Below, piece by piece: positions 1-9,071 of a stretch of 64,000 nucleotides of DNA. The position numbers were made by a program, and so were the translations under genes. The notes below the pieces were generated by a model. The model did no database searches. It saw only the letters and a list, made by a program, of their open reading frames with translations, and was not told the DNA's origin. How positions within the stretch are numbered: the first letter of the stretch is position 1; every line of letters starts with the position of its first letter. Source of the DNA: Pseudomonas sp. MWU13-2105 (GTDB lineage: Bacteria; Pseudomonadota; Gammaproteobacteria; Pseudomonadales; Pseudomonadaceae); NCBI RefSeq assembly GCF_023242315.1, contig NZ_JALLIY010000010.1:124001-188000 (forward strand), written 5' to 3'.

Positions 1-1
1 A

Positions 2-1273
2 TTGCTCGATAAACACCATGATGAGCTCGCCGAAATCATCTGCCGGGAACATGGCAAGGTATTTTCCGATGCCAAGGGCGAGGTCACCCGCGGTATCGAG
101 ATCGTCGAATACGCCTGCGGCGCGCCGAACCTGCTGAAAACCGATTTCAGCGACAATATCGGCGGCGGCATCGACAACTGGAACCTGCGCCAGCCCCTGG
201 GCGTCTGCGCCGGGGTCACGCCGTTCAATTTTCCGGTGATGGTGCCGCTGTGGATGATCCCGCTGGCGTTGGTCACTGGTAACTGCTTTATCCTCAAGCC
301 GTCCGAGCGCGACCCGTCGGCCAGTCTGTTGATGGCTCGCCTGTTGACCGAGGCCGGCCTGCCGGACGGCGTGTTCAACGTGGTGCAGGGCGACAAGCTG
401 GCGGTCGATGCCTTGCTCCAGCACCCGGACATCGAGGCCATTTCCTTTGTCGGCTCGACGCCGATTGCCGAATACATCCATCAGCAGGCCAGCGCGCGTG
501 GTAAGCGGGTCCAGGCCCTGGGCGGGGCGAAGAACCATATGATCGTCATGCCCGACGCCGATCTCGACCAGGCCGCCGATGCCTTGATCGGCGCCGCCTA
601 CGGCTCGGCCGGTGAACGTTGCATGGCGATCTCGATTGCCGTGGCGGTGGGCGATGTCGGCGACCGGCTGATCGAGCGGCTGCTGCCGCGCATCGACCAA
701 CTGAAGATCGGCGATGGCATGCAACGCGACAGTGACATGGGGCCGCTGGTGACCGCCGAACACAAGGCCAAGGTCGAAGGCTTCATCGGCGAGGGTGTGG
801 CCCAGGGCGCGCGGCTGATTGTCGACGGTCGTGGTTTCAAGGTGCCGGGGGCGGAAAACGGCTTCTTTGTCGGGGCCACGCTGTTCGACAACGTCAGCCC
901 CGAGATGAGCATCTACCAGCAGGAAATCTTCGGCCCGGTGCTGGGGATTGTACGGGTGGCCGATTTCGCCAGTGCCGTGGCGTTGATCAATGCCCACGAG
1001 TTCGGCAACGGCGTGTCCTGTTTCACCAGCGACGGCGGGATCGCCCGTTCCTTTGCCCGCAGTATCAAGGTCGGCATGGTCGGCATCAATGTGCCGATCC
1101 CGGTGCCCATGGCCTGGCACTCGTTCGGCGGCTGGAAGCGCTCCTTGTTCGGCGATCACCATGCCTACGGCGACGAAGGCCTGCGTTTCTACAGCCGTTA
1201 CAAGAGCGTGATGCAGCGCTGGCCGGACAGCATTGCCAAGGGCCCTGAGTTCAGCATGCCCACCGCCAAGTAG
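2..1273 (+). CDS. mmsA: Methylmalonate-semialdehyde dehydrogenase (CoA-acylating), 5' end cut by window
   Basis: Oxidises malonate or methylmalonate semialdehyde to acetyl-CoA or propionyl-CoA; in this context it is the last step of myo-inositol breakdown. The frame is open from the first bases and lacks the usual N-terminal 70-80 residues, so the true start lies before the window; the TTG at 2 is not taken as a start. Visible marks are the coenzyme motif TPFNFPVM, the GSTPIAEYI turn, and the catalytic Cys in GSAGERCMAIS (residue 207 of the visible part). The usual ALDH general-base Glu is replaced in QALGGAKNH, which is normal for this CoA-dependent subfamily. iolI follows after 35 bases and the run continues through iolD and iolG, so this is an iol operon copy. 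Confidence 0.95.
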   Translation: MLDKHHDELAEIICREHGKVFSDAKGEVTRGIEIVEYACGAPNLLKTDFSDNIGGGIDNWNLRQPLGVCAGVTPFNFPVMVPLWMIPLALVTGNCFILKPSERDPSASLLMARLLTEAGLPDGVFNVVQGDKLAVDALLQHPDIEAISFVGSTPIAEYIHQQASARGKRVQALGGAKNHMIVMPDADLDQAADALIGAAYGSAGERCMAISIAVAVGDVGDRLIERLLPRIDQLKIGDGMQRDSDMGPLVTAEHKAKVEGFIGEGVAQGARLIVDGRGFKVPGAENGFFVGATLFDNVSPEMSIYQQEIFGPVLGIVRVADFASAVALINAHEFGNGVSCFTSDGGIARSFARSIKVGMVGINVPIPVPMAWHSFGGWKRSLFGDHHAYGDEGLRFYSRYKSVMQRWPDSIAKGPEFSMPTAK

Positions 1274-1308
1274 GCGATCTTCATCTTTGTCCGCGGAGAA
1301 CAAGAATA

Positions 1309-2139
1309 ATGAACCAGCCCCTGCGTTTCGCCCTGAACCGTATGGTTGCCCCACGTTTGTCGCTGCCGCAATTCATTGAACTGGCGGTGGCCCTGAAGGC
1401 CGATGCCATCGAGATCCGCAACGATCTCATGGGTGTCGAGATCGAAGACGGCACCCCGGCCGTGCGGGTCCGCGAGCTGTGTGCGGCCCACGGCATCAAG
1501 GTGCTGTCGATCAACGCGCTGTATCCCTTTGATGTCTGGAACGCCGAGCGCCGCGCGCAGACCCTGGCGCTGGCCGCCTATGCCCGTGACTGTGGGGCGC
1601 AGGGGCTGGTGATGTGCCCGTTCAACGATCGCGACGATCCGCGCTCGGAAGCGCAACGCAACGCCGGGTTGCGCACGGCCCTGAGCGAGCTGGCGCCGAT
1701 TCTGCGCGAGTATGGGATTCTCGGTTTTATCGAGCCGCTGGGTTTCGCGGAGTGCGCGCTGCGGCGCAAGCGCACGGCGGTGGAGGCGATCAAGGCGATC
1801 GGCGGGCTGGATGTGTTCCGCCTGGTGCATGACACCTTTCATCATCACCTGGCCGACGAACAGGAGTTCTTCCCCGAACTGACCGGCCTGGTGCACATCT
1901 CCGGGGTCGAAGACGGGAAAGCGCCGTTGGCGACCATCCGTGACGGCCACCGGGTTCTGGTGGGCGAGGCCGATATTCTCGGCAATGCGGCACAGATCGA
2001 GGCCCTGCTCAGCAGCGGCTACAGCGGCTATTTGTCGTTCGAGCCGTTTGCCGAAAGCGTGCATGGGCGGGCGGACATCCAACAGGCGCTGGGCGCGAGC
2101 ATGGCCCATCTGCAACAGGTATTGGCGGTGCAAGCATGA
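1309..2139 (+). CDS. iolI: TIM-barrel sugar isomerase, 2-keto-myo-inositol isomerase (IolI-like)
   Basis: A 276-residue xylose-isomerase-like TIM-barrel protein. In inositol catabolism IolI interconverts inosose forms (2-keto-myo-inositol to 1-keto-D-chiro-inositol). Supporting residues are metal-ligand positions expected for this fold: Glu in GFIEPLGF, Asp-His in VHDTFHHH, His in VHISGVED and Glu in SFEPFAE near the end. The start ATG has GGAGAA eight bases upstream. The stop overlaps the iolD start (ATGA), showing tight translational coupling. IolE, the related dehydratase, is also a TIM barrel of this superfamily; the length and the position directly before iolD favour IolI, but family search should settle this. 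Confidence 0.83.
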   Translation: MNQPLRFALNRMVAPRLSLPQFIELAVALKADAIEIRNDLMGVEIEDGTPAVRVRELCAAHGIKVLSINALYPFDVWNAERRAQTLALAAYARDCGAQGLVMCPFNDRDDPRSEAQRNAGLRTALSELAPILREYGILGFIEPLGFAECALRRKRTAVEAIKAIGGLDVFRLVHDTFHHHLADEQEFFPELTGLVHISGVEDGKAPLATIRDGHRVLVGEADILGNAAQIEALLSSGYSGYLSFEPFAESVHGRADIQQALGASMAHLQQVLAVQA

Positions 2140-4067
2140 GCACTACACGACTGACCATGGCCCAGGCGCTGGTGAAATTCCTCGACAACCAGTACGTCGA
2201 GGTCGATGGGGTACAGAGCAAGTTCGTCGCCGGGGTCTTCACCATCTTCGGCCACGGCAATGTGCTCGGTCTTGGCCAGGCGCTGGAACAGGACAGCGGC
2301 GACCTGGTGGTCCACCAGGGCCGTAACGAGCAGGGCATGGCCCATGCGGCCATCGGCTTTGCCAAGCAGCACCTGCGGCGGAAAATCTACGCCTGCACCT
2401 CATCGGTCGGCCCCGGTGCGGCGAATATGCTCACCGCTGCCGCGACGGCGACCGCCAACCGCATTCCCTTGCTGCTGTTGCCCGGCGACGTCTACGCCAG
2501 CCGCCAGCCGGACCCGGTGCTGCAACAGATCGAGCAGTTCCACGACCTGAGCATCAGCACCAACGATGCCTTCAAGGCCGTCAGCAAGTACTGGGACCGC
2601 ATCAACCGTCCGGAGCAGTTGATGAGCGCGGCGATCCACGCCATGCGGGTGCTTACCGATCCGGCGGAAACCGGCGCGGTGACCCTGGCGCTGCCGCAGG
2701 ATGTCCAGGCCGAAGCCTATGACTATCCCGATTATTTCCTGCAAAAGCGCGTACACCGCATCGACCGCCGTCCGGTCACCGCGGCCATGCTCGACGACGC
2801 CATGGCGCTGCTCAAGGGCAAGCGCAAACCTTTGATCATCTGTGGCGGCGGGGTCCGTTACTCCGGGGCGAATGCGGCGTTGCAGGCGTTTGCCGAACGT
2901 TTCGACATCCCCTTCGCCGAGACCCAGGCCGGCAAGAGCGCGGTGGTCTCCAGCCATCCGCTGAACGTCGGCGGCATCGGTGAAACCGGCTGCCTGGCGG
3001 CCAACCTGCTGGCCAAGGAAGCCGACCTGATCATCGGCATCGGTACCCGCTACTCGGACTTCACCACCGCGTCGAAATGGCTGTTCCAGCATCCCGAGGT
3101 GCAGTTCCTCAATCTCAATATCAGCCCCTGCGATGCGCTGAAACTCGATGGCGTGCAGGTGCTGGCCGATGCCCGGTCCGCGTTGCAGGCGCTGTCCGCG
3201 GCGCTGGGCGAGTACCGCGCCGGTTGGGCCGGGCAAATAAGCCAGGCCAAGGCCCGGCTGGACGAGGAGGTCGACCGGGTCTATCGGGTCGAGTACCAGG
3301 CCAAGGATTTCGTTCCGGAAATCAACGACCACATGGACCCGGCGGTGCTGCGCGAATTTATCGAACTGACCGGTTCCTGCCTGACCCAGAGCCGGGTGCT
3401 TGGGGTGTTGAATGAAACCCTGGCCGATGACGCGGTGATCGTCGCGGCGGCCGGCAGTCTGCCCGGCGACCTGCAACGCAGCTGGCGCAGCAAGGGCGTG
3501 AACACCTACCACGTCGAGTACGGCTATTCCTGCATGGGCTACGAGGTCAATGCGGCCCTTGGGGTGAAGCTTGCCGAGCCGGCGCGCGAGGTCTATGCGC
3601 TGGTCGGCGACGGCTCCTACATGATGCTGCATTCGGAGCTGGTCACCTCGATCCAGGAACGGCGCAAGATCAACGTGATCCTGCTCGACAACATGACCTT
3701 TGGCTGCATCAACAACCTGCAGATGGGAAACGGTATGGGTAGCTTCGGCACCGAGTTCCGCTTCCGTGATCCGGCCAGCGGCAAGCTCGACGGCGATTTT
3801 ATCCCGGTGGACTTCGCCATGAGTGCCGCGGCCTACGGCTGCAAGACCTACAAGGTCAACACGATCGAGCAGTTGCAGGCAGCCCTGGTCGATGCGCGGT
3901 TGCAGACGGTGTCGACGCTGATCGATATCAAGGTCCTGCCCAAGACCATGATTCACAACTACCTGTCGTGGTGGCGGGTCGGCGTGGCGCAAGTCTCCAC
4001 CAGCGCGCGCACCGATGCCGTGGCCAAGACCCTCAATGAACGACTGGCCAAGGCGCGTCAATACTGA
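2136..4067 (+). CDS. iolD: 3D-(3,5/4)-trihydroxycyclohexane-1,2-dione acylhydrolase
   Basis: A ThDP-dependent ring-opening hydrolase of the inositol pathway, 643 residues, the normal family length. It has the three-domain architecture of acetolactate-synthase-like enzymes: an N-terminal pyrimidine-binding domain (HQGRNEQGMAHAAIGFA, with the catalytic Glu in the preceding/adjacent segment and SSVGPGAANM), a central domain (ICGGGVRYSGA) and a C-terminal ThDP-binding domain with GDGSYMMLHSELVT followed by DNMTFGCINNLQMG, the GDG-to-NN cofactor motif. It overlaps iolI by four bases and is followed 42 bases later by iolG, so it is an internal operon gene. Cytoplasmic. Confidence 0.96.
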   Translation: MSTTRLTMAQALVKFLDNQYVEVDGVQSKFVAGVFTIFGHGNVLGLGQALEQDSGDLVVHQGRNEQGMAHAAIGFAKQHLRRKIYACTSSVGPGAANMLTAAATATANRIPLLLLPGDVYASRQPDPVLQQIEQFHDLSISTNDAFKAVSKYWDRINRPEQLMSAAIHAMRVLTDPAETGAVTLALPQDVQAEAYDYPDYFLQKRVHRIDRRPVTAAMLDDAMALLKGKRKPLIICGGGVRYSGANAALQAFAERFDIPFAETQAGKSAVVSSHPLNVGGIGETGCLAANLLAKEADLIIGIGTRYSDFTTASKWLFQHPEVQFLNLNISPCDALKLDGVQVLADARSALQALSAALGEYRAGWAGQISQAKARLDEEVDRVYRVEYQAKDFVPEINDHMDPAVLREFIELTGSCLTQSRVLGVLNETLADDAVIVAAAGSLPGDLQRSWRSKGVNTYHVEYGYSCMGYEVNAALGVKLAEPAREVYALVGDGSYMMLHSELVTSIQERRKINVILLDNMTFGCINNLQMGNGMGSFGTEFRFRDPASGKLDGDFIPVDFAMSAAAYGCKTYKVNTIEQLQAALVDARLQTVSTLIDIKVLPKTMIHNYLSWWRVGVAQVSTSARTDAVAKTLNERLAKARQY

Positions 4068-4109
4068 CCCCTTGCACCGAACAACACGCACGCCAACAGG
4101 AGTTTTCCC

Positions 4110-5120
4110 ATGTCTTTAAAGCTAGGTGTCATCGGCACCGGTGCCATCGGTCAGGATCACATTCGTCGTTGCAGCAAGACCCTGCTCAACAGCCAGGTGG
4201 TGGCGGTGACCGACATCAACCTGCAACAGGCGGCCAAGGTGGTCGCCGACCTGCAACTGACCGCCGAGGTCTACCCGGACGGTCACGCGCTGATCAAGGC
4301 GCCTGAAGTCGAAGCGCTCCTGGTCACGTCCTGGGGCCCGAGCCATGAGGAGTTTGTGCTGGCGGCGATTGCGGCCGGCAAGCCGGTGTTCTGCGAGAAG
4401 CCGCTGGCGGTCACCGCCGAGGGCTGCCGCAAGATCGTCGCTGCCGAAGTGGCCCACGGCAAGCGCCTGGTACAGGTCGGTTTCATGCGTCCTTATGATG
4501 AAGGTTACCGGGCCCTCAAGGCGGTGATCGACAGCGGCCAGATTGGCGAGCCGTTGATGCTGCATTGCGCCCATCGCAACCCGAGCGTGGGCGAGAACTA
4601 CAAGACCGACATGGCCATCACCGACACCCTGATCCATGAATTGGACGTGTTGCGCTGGCTGCTGGCCGACGACTATGTGTCTGTGCAGGTGGTGTTCCCG
4701 CGCAAGACCAGCAAGGCTCATGCCCATCTGAAGGATCCGCAGATCGTCCTGCTGGAAACCGCCCGGGGCACACGCATCGACGTCGAGGTCTTCGTCAACT
4801 GCCAGTACGGTTATGACATCCAGTGCGAAGTGGTTGGTGAAACCGGCATCGCCAAGTTGCCGGAACCTTCACAAGTGCAGTTGCGCAGCGGCGCCAAGTT
4901 GTCCAACGCGATCCTGATGGATTGGAAAGACCGCTTTATCGCCGCCTATGACGTTGAGTTGCAGGCGTTTATCGACGGCGTGCGTGTCGGCCAGGTTGGT
5001 GGCCCGTCGGCGTGGGATGGCCTGGCGGCGGCGGTGGCGGCGGATGCCTGTATCGAAGCCCAGGGTAGTGGGGCGATTGTCCGCATCGCGCTGCCGGAAC
5101 GTCCGTACTTCTATGGCTAA
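4110..5120 (+). CDS. iolG: Inositol 2-dehydrogenase
   Basis: A 336-residue Gfo/Idh/MocA-family NAD-dependent dehydrogenase that oxidises myo-inositol to 2-keto-myo-inositol (scyllo-inosose), the first catabolic step. The Rossmann motif GVIGTGAIGQDH starts at residue 6; the catalytic Lys lies in the CEKPLAV signature; the Asp/His substrate motif is DTLIHELDVLRWLL. CAGGAG precedes the ATG. It is the last catabolic gene before the transporter genes. Family members can act on several cyclitols or aldoses; the context makes inositol most likely. Confidence 0.95.
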   Translation: MSLKLGVIGTGAIGQDHIRRCSKTLLNSQVVAVTDINLQQAAKVVADLQLTAEVYPDGHALIKAPEVEALLVTSWGPSHEEFVLAAIAAGKPVFCEKPLAVTAEGCRKIVAAEVAHGKRLVQVGFMRPYDEGYRALKAVIDSGQIGEPLMLHCAHRNPSVGENYKTDMAITDTLIHELDVLRWLLADDYVSVQVVFPRKTSKAHAHLKDPQIVLLETARGTRIDVEVFVNCQYGYDIQCEVVGETGIAKLPEPSQVQLRSGAKLSNAILMDWKDRFIAAYDVELQAFIDGVRVGQVGGPSAWDGLAAAVAADACIEAQGSGAIVRIALPERPYFYG

Positions 5121-5194
5121 GGCAACGAATCGAACCGGATGATGCTCGAACGCGTCACCCGCGAGCTTTGCCGATAAGGCTGAAAACTGAAAAA

Positions 5195-5237
5195 GAAAAT
5201 AATTTTCTAAAACAGATTGATATGGAAATTATTTTCC
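5195..5237. promoter_or_regulatory. Two palindromic operator-like sites upstream of the inositol importer
   Basis: An AT-rich stretch between iolG and the importer carries two similar palindromes: GAAAATAATTTTC at 5195-5207 and GGAAATTATTTTCC at 5224-5237, centres about 30 bases (three helical turns) apart. The second is an exact GGAA-N6-TTCC, the core described for RpiR-family IolR repressors of inositol genes in proteobacteria. I infer that this is the IolR operator for the ABC transporter promoter. No iolR is present in the window; it would be expected upstream. Confidence 0.65.
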
Positions 5238-5346
5238 AATAAAGTCGATTTCAGGTTGTCGATGGCTGACGATCCTTTGCTTGCCGGTCACTGAAAGAGT
5301 CACGTTTGATCCATAAAACCAACAAGAATGTGGAGAAAGACTTTTC

Positions 5347-6273
5347 ATGAAAACCAAGATCCGCTTTACCTCCCTTGCCCTGTCCCTGATGCTCGCCAGC
5401 GGTGCCGCCTTCGCCGACATGAAGATCGGCGTGAGCATGTCGCAGTTCGATGACACCTGGCTGACCTACCTGCGTGAATCCATGGACCAGAAAGCCAAGT
5501 CCATGCCCGACGGGGTGAAACTGCAGTTCGAAGACGCCCGCGGCGACGTGGTCAAGCAACTGAGCCAGGTGGAGAGCTTTGTCAGCCAGAAAGTCGACGC
5601 CATCATCGTCAATCCGGTGGACACCGCCGCGACCAGGAAAATCACCGATGCGGCAGTCAAGGCCGGGATTCCCCTGGTCTATGTCAACCGCCGGCCGGAT
5701 GACCTGAACCTGCCCAAGGGGGTGACCACCGTCGCGTCCAATGACCTCGAGGCCGGGCAGATGCAGATGCAGTACCTCGCCGAGAAAATGAACGGCAAGG
5801 GCGATATCGTGATCCTCCTCGGCGACCTCGCCAACAACTCCACCACCAATCGCACCAAGGGCGTCAAGGAGGTCCTGGCCAAGTACCCGGGCATCAAGAT
5901 CGAGCAGGAGCAGACTGGCACCTGGTTGCGCGACAAGGGCATGACCCTGGTCAACGACTGGCTGACCCAGGGCCGCAAATTCGATGCCGTGGTCGCCAAC
6001 AACGACGAGATGGCCATCGGCGCGTCCATGGCGCTGGAGCAGGCCGGGGTGAAAAAGGGTAGTGTGCTGATTGCCGGTGTCGACGGTACCCCCGATGGCC
6101 TGCGCGCGGTGAAAAAAGGCGATATGGCGGTTTCGGTGTTCCAGGATGCCAAGGGCCAGGCGGTCGGTTCCCTCGATGCCGCGGTGAAGATGGCCAAGCA
6201 CGAACCGGTCGAGCAGGCGGTGTGGGTGCCGTATCGCCTGATCACCCCGGAAAACGTTGCTCAGTTCAAATAG
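5347..6273 (+). CDS. Inositol/sugar ABC transporter, periplasmic binding protein (IbpA-type)
   Basis: A 308-residue periplasmic-binding protein of the ribose/galactose type (Peripla_BP_4). The N-terminal signal peptide has a basic MKTKIR start, a hydrophobic core and a likely cleavage after AFA at residue 23. Two-lobed fold motifs include KIGVSMSQFDDTW, VSQKVDAIIVNPVDTAA, VAGI-like IAGVDGTPDGL and a C-terminal PYRLITPENV. It directly follows iolG behind a private promoter and operator region and precedes an ATPase and a permease, the same order as ibpA-iatA-iatP inositol uptake systems. It is methionine-rich, unlike the binding protein at 43517. Inositol specificity is inferred from context. 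Confidence 0.88.
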   Translation: MKTKIRFTSLALSLMLASGAAFADMKIGVSMSQFDDTWLTYLRESMDQKAKSMPDGVKLQFEDARGDVVKQLSQVESFVSQKVDAIIVNPVDTAATRKITDAAVKAGIPLVYVNRRPDDLNLPKGVTTVASNDLEAGQMQMQYLAEKMNGKGDIVILLGDLANNSTTNRTKGVKEVLAKYPGIKIEQEQTGTWLRDKGMTLVNDWLTQGRKFDAVVANNDEMAIGASMALEQAGVKKGSVLIAGVDGTPDGLRAVKKGDMAVSVFQDAKGQAVGSLDAAVKMAKHEPVEQAVWVPYRLITPENVAQFK

Positions 6274-6343
6274 TCAGTCCGTTCAATAACAACAATAAGC
6301 AAGCAAGGTCGCACTGTTCGCCTTGCTGATGGAGTATCTGATC

Positions 6344-7912
6344 ATGTTCGCTTCAGCGACTGCTTCGAGCAACCCGCTGGTGGGTATCCAGCCAGCCGCC
6401 ATACCTGTCGATGAGCCGTACCTGCTGGAGATTGTCAACGTCAGCAAGGGGTTTCCCGGAGTCGTGGCCCTGTCCAATGTACAACTGCGGGTGCGCCCGG
6501 GGTCGGTGCTGGCCCTGATGGGCGAGAACGGCGCCGGCAAATCCACCCTGATGAAAATCATCGCCGGCATCTACCAGCCGGACGCCGGTGAGCTGCGTCT
6601 GCGCGGCAAACCGGTGATCTTCGACACGCCGCTGGCCGCCTTGCAGTCCGGGATCGCGATGATCCATCAGGAACTCAACCTGATGCCGCACATGAGTGTC
6701 GCCGAGAACATCTGGATCGGCCGCGAGCAGCTCAACGGCTTCCGTATGATCGACCACCGGGAAATGCATCGTTGCACGGCAAGACTGCTGGAACGGCTGC
6801 GCATTGACCTCGACCCGGAGGAGCACGTCGGTAACCTGAGCATCGCCGAACGGCAGATGGTCGAAATCGCCAAGGCGGTGTCCTACGACTCCGACATCCT
6901 GATCATGGATGAACCGACCTCGGCCATCACCGACAAGGAAGTCGCCCACCTGTTCTCGATCATTGCCGACCTCAAGTCCCAGGGTAAGGGCATCATCTAT
7001 ATCACCCACAAAATGAACGAAGTGTTCGCCATCGCCGATGAAGTGGCGGTGTTCCGCGACGGTGCCTATATCGGCCTGCAGCGGGCCGACAGCATGGACG
7101 GCGACAGCCTGATCTCGATGATGGTCGGGCGTGAACTGAGCCAGTTGTTCCCGGTGCGCGAAAAGCCGATCGGCGATCTGCTGCTGTCGGTCCGCGACCT
7201 GCGCCTGGAGGGTATCTTCAAGGGCGTTTCGTTCGACCTGCATGCCGGCGAAATCCTCGGTATCGCCGGGTTGATGGGCTCGGGCAGGACCAACGTCGCC
7301 GAAACGCTGTTCGGCATCACCCCGAGCGATGGCGGGGAAATCCGCCTCGATGGTCAGCCGCTACGGATCAGCGACCCGCACCTGGCCATCGAGAAGGGCT
7401 TTGCCCTGCTCACCGAGGACCGCAAGCTCAGTGGCCTGTTCCCGTGCCTGTCGGTCATGGAAAACATGGAAATGGCCGTGCTGCCGCACTATGTCGGCGG
7501 CAACGGGTTCATCCAGCAGAAAGCCTTGCGCGCCCTGTGCGAAGACATGTGCAAGAAGCTGCGGGTGAAAACCCCGTCCCTGGAACAGTGCATCGACACC
7601 TTGTCCGGTGGCAACCAGCAGAAGGCCTTGCTCGCCCGGTGGCTGATGACCAACCCGCGGATTCTGATTCTCGACGAGCCGACCCGTGGCATCGATGTCG
7701 GCGCCAAGGCCGAGATCTACCGGCTGATCGCCTACCTTGCCAGCGAAGGCATGGCGGTGATCATGATTTCCTCGGAGCTGCCGGAAGTACTGGGCATGAG
7801 CGACCGGGTGATGGTCATGCACGAAGGTGACCTGATGGGCACCCTCGACCGTGGCGAGGCGACCCAGGAACGGGTCATGCAGTTGGCCTCCGGGATGACC
7901 GCGGTTCACTAG
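6344..7912 (+). CDS. Inositol/sugar ABC transporter, double ATP-binding protein (IatA-type)
   Basis: A 522-residue fused two-NBD ATPase of the RbsA/MglA/IatA class that energises sugar import. The first domain has Walker A GENGAGKST, an LSIAERQMVEI signature and Walker B ILIMDEPTSA. The second has the degenerate P-loop GLMGSGRT, a canonical LSGGNQQKALLARW signature and ILILDEPTRG; this asymmetry is typical for the family. In-frame starts exist at 6323 (TTG), 6329 and 6344; I chose ATG 6344 because TGGAG lies at suitable spacing before it. It lies 70 bases after the binding protein and 66 before the permease, in one operon. Confidence 0.92.
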   Translation: MFASATASSNPLVGIQPAAIPVDEPYLLEIVNVSKGFPGVVALSNVQLRVRPGSVLALMGENGAGKSTLMKIIAGIYQPDAGELRLRGKPVIFDTPLAALQSGIAMIHQELNLMPHMSVAENIWIGREQLNGFRMIDHREMHRCTARLLERLRIDLDPEEHVGNLSIAERQMVEIAKAVSYDSDILIMDEPTSAITDKEVAHLFSIIADLKSQGKGIIYITHKMNEVFAIADEVAVFRDGAYIGLQRADSMDGDSLISMMVGRELSQLFPVREKPIGDLLLSVRDLRLEGIFKGVSFDLHAGEILGIAGLMGSGRTNVAETLFGITPSDGGEIRLDGQPLRISDPHLAIEKGFALLTEDRKLSGLFPCLSVMENMEMAVLPHYVGGNGFIQQKALRALCEDMCKKLRVKTPSLEQCIDTLSGGNQQKALLARWLMTNPRILILDEPTRGIDVGAKAEIYRLIAYLASEGMAVIMISSELPEVLGMSDRVMVMHEGDLMGTLDRGEATQERVMQLASGMTAVH

Positions 7913-7978
7913 ATGTTCAACGAACAGGGGCCGGCGGCGGCAGTCCGCGTCGGTAACGCGATAGAAGGGTGAGTGGTT

Positions 7979-9001
7979 ATGAACGTGATACTGGAAAACA
8001 AGCCGGCAACGGTGTCGGTCAAGAGTCGCCGGCGCCTGCCCACCGAACTGAGCATCTTCCTGGTGCTGATCGGCATTGGCCTGGTCTTCGAGCTGTTCGG
8101 CTGGATCGTGCGCGACCAGAGTTTCCTGCTGAACTCCCAGCGGCTGGTGCTGATGATCCTGCAGGTGTCGATCATCGGCTTGCTGGCGATTGGCGTCACC
8201 CAGGTCATTATCACCACCGGTATTGACCTGTCATCGGGATCGGTTCTGGCGCTTTCGGCAATGATCGCCGCGAGCCTGGCGCAAACCTCGGACTTCGCCC
8301 GGGCGGTGTTTCCGTCGCTGACCGACCTGCCGGTGTGGATCCCGGTGATTGTCGGGCTCGGGGTGGGACTGCTGGCGGGGGCGATCAACGGCAGCATCAT
8401 TGCCATCACCGGGATCCCACCGTTCATTGCCACCCTGGGCATGATGGTCTCGGCCCGTGGCCTGGCGCGTTACTACACCGAAGGCCAGCCGGTGAGCATG
8501 CTCTCGGATTCCTATACGGCTATCGGCCACGGCGCGATGCCGGTGATCATTTTCCTGGTGGTGGCGGTGATCTTCCATATCGCCCTGCGTTACACCAAGT
8601 ACGGCAAGTACACCTATGCCATCGGCGGCAATATGCAGGCGGCGCGCACCTCCGGGATCAACGTCAAGCGCCATCTGGTGATCGTCTATAGCATCGCCGG
8701 GCTGTTGTCGGGACTGGCCGGGGTGGTCGCGTCGGCCCGTGCCGCCACCGGGCAGGCGGGCATGGGCATGTCCTACGAACTGGATGCGATTGCCGCCGCG
8801 GTGATCGGCGGTACCAGCCTGGCCGGTGGGGTGGGGCGCATTACCGGCACGGTGATCGGCGCATTGATCCTCGGGGTCATGGCCAGCGGCTTCACCTTTG
8901 TCGGGGTCGATGCCTATATCCAGGACATCATCAAGGGGCTGATCATCGTGATCGCGGTGGTCATCGACCAATACCGCAACAAGCGCAAGCTCAAACGCTG
9001 A
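7979..9001 (+). CDS. Inositol/sugar ABC transporter permease (IatP-type)
   Basis: A 340-residue BPD_transp_2 (RbsC-like) permease. About eight to ten hydrophobic segments run from ELSIFLVLIGIGLVFELFGW to the C-terminal GLIIVIAVVIDQY. Family signatures seen are TGIDLSSGSVLALSAM near the first third and the conserved AIAAAVIGGTSLAGGVGRI block. ATG 7979 follows AGAAGGGTGAG; an upstream in-frame GTG at 7973 overlaps that ribosome-binding site and was rejected. It closes the importer operon and is followed by a strong hairpin. Confidence 0.92.
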   Translation: MNVILENKPATVSVKSRRRLPTELSIFLVLIGIGLVFELFGWIVRDQSFLLNSQRLVLMILQVSIIGLLAIGVTQVIITTGIDLSSGSVLALSAMIAASLAQTSDFARAVFPSLTDLPVWIPVIVGLGVGLLAGAINGSIIAITGIPPFIATLGMMVSARGLARYYTEGQPVSMLSDSYTAIGHGAMPVIIFLVVAVIFHIALRYTKYGKYTYAIGGNMQAARTSGINVKRHLVIVYSIAGLLSGLAGVVASARAATGQAGMGMSYELDAIAAAVIGGTSLAGGVGRITGTVIGALILGVMASGFTFVGVDAYIQDIIKGLIIVIAVVIDQYRNKRKLKR

Positions 9002-9015
9002 GTGTGCCATAGACG

Positions 9016-9039
9016 ACAAGGGCCTTTTCAGGCCCTTGT
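9016..9039. terminator. Hairpin between convergent genes, likely bidirectional terminator
   Basis: A perfect 10-bp stem, ACAAGGGCCT and its complement, with a four-base loop (TTTC). It lies 14 bases after the permease stop and 32 bases beyond the end of the oppositely oriented glycosyltransferase gene. No long T run follows, so rho-independent strength is moderate. Confidence 0.7.
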
Positions 9040-9071
9040 TGCGTAGTACTGGCGTTGCTCTTTCGCGAAGC

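Noticed and set aside
598..912. Short antisense frame inside mmsA
   Set aside because: Ser/Pro/Arg-rich shadow with no support; typical of dozens more across the window that are left out.
2400..4091. A 563-codon minus-strand frame opposite iolD
   Set aside because: Antisense shadow of iolD with no domain or ribosome-binding site; long antisense frames are common at this GC content.
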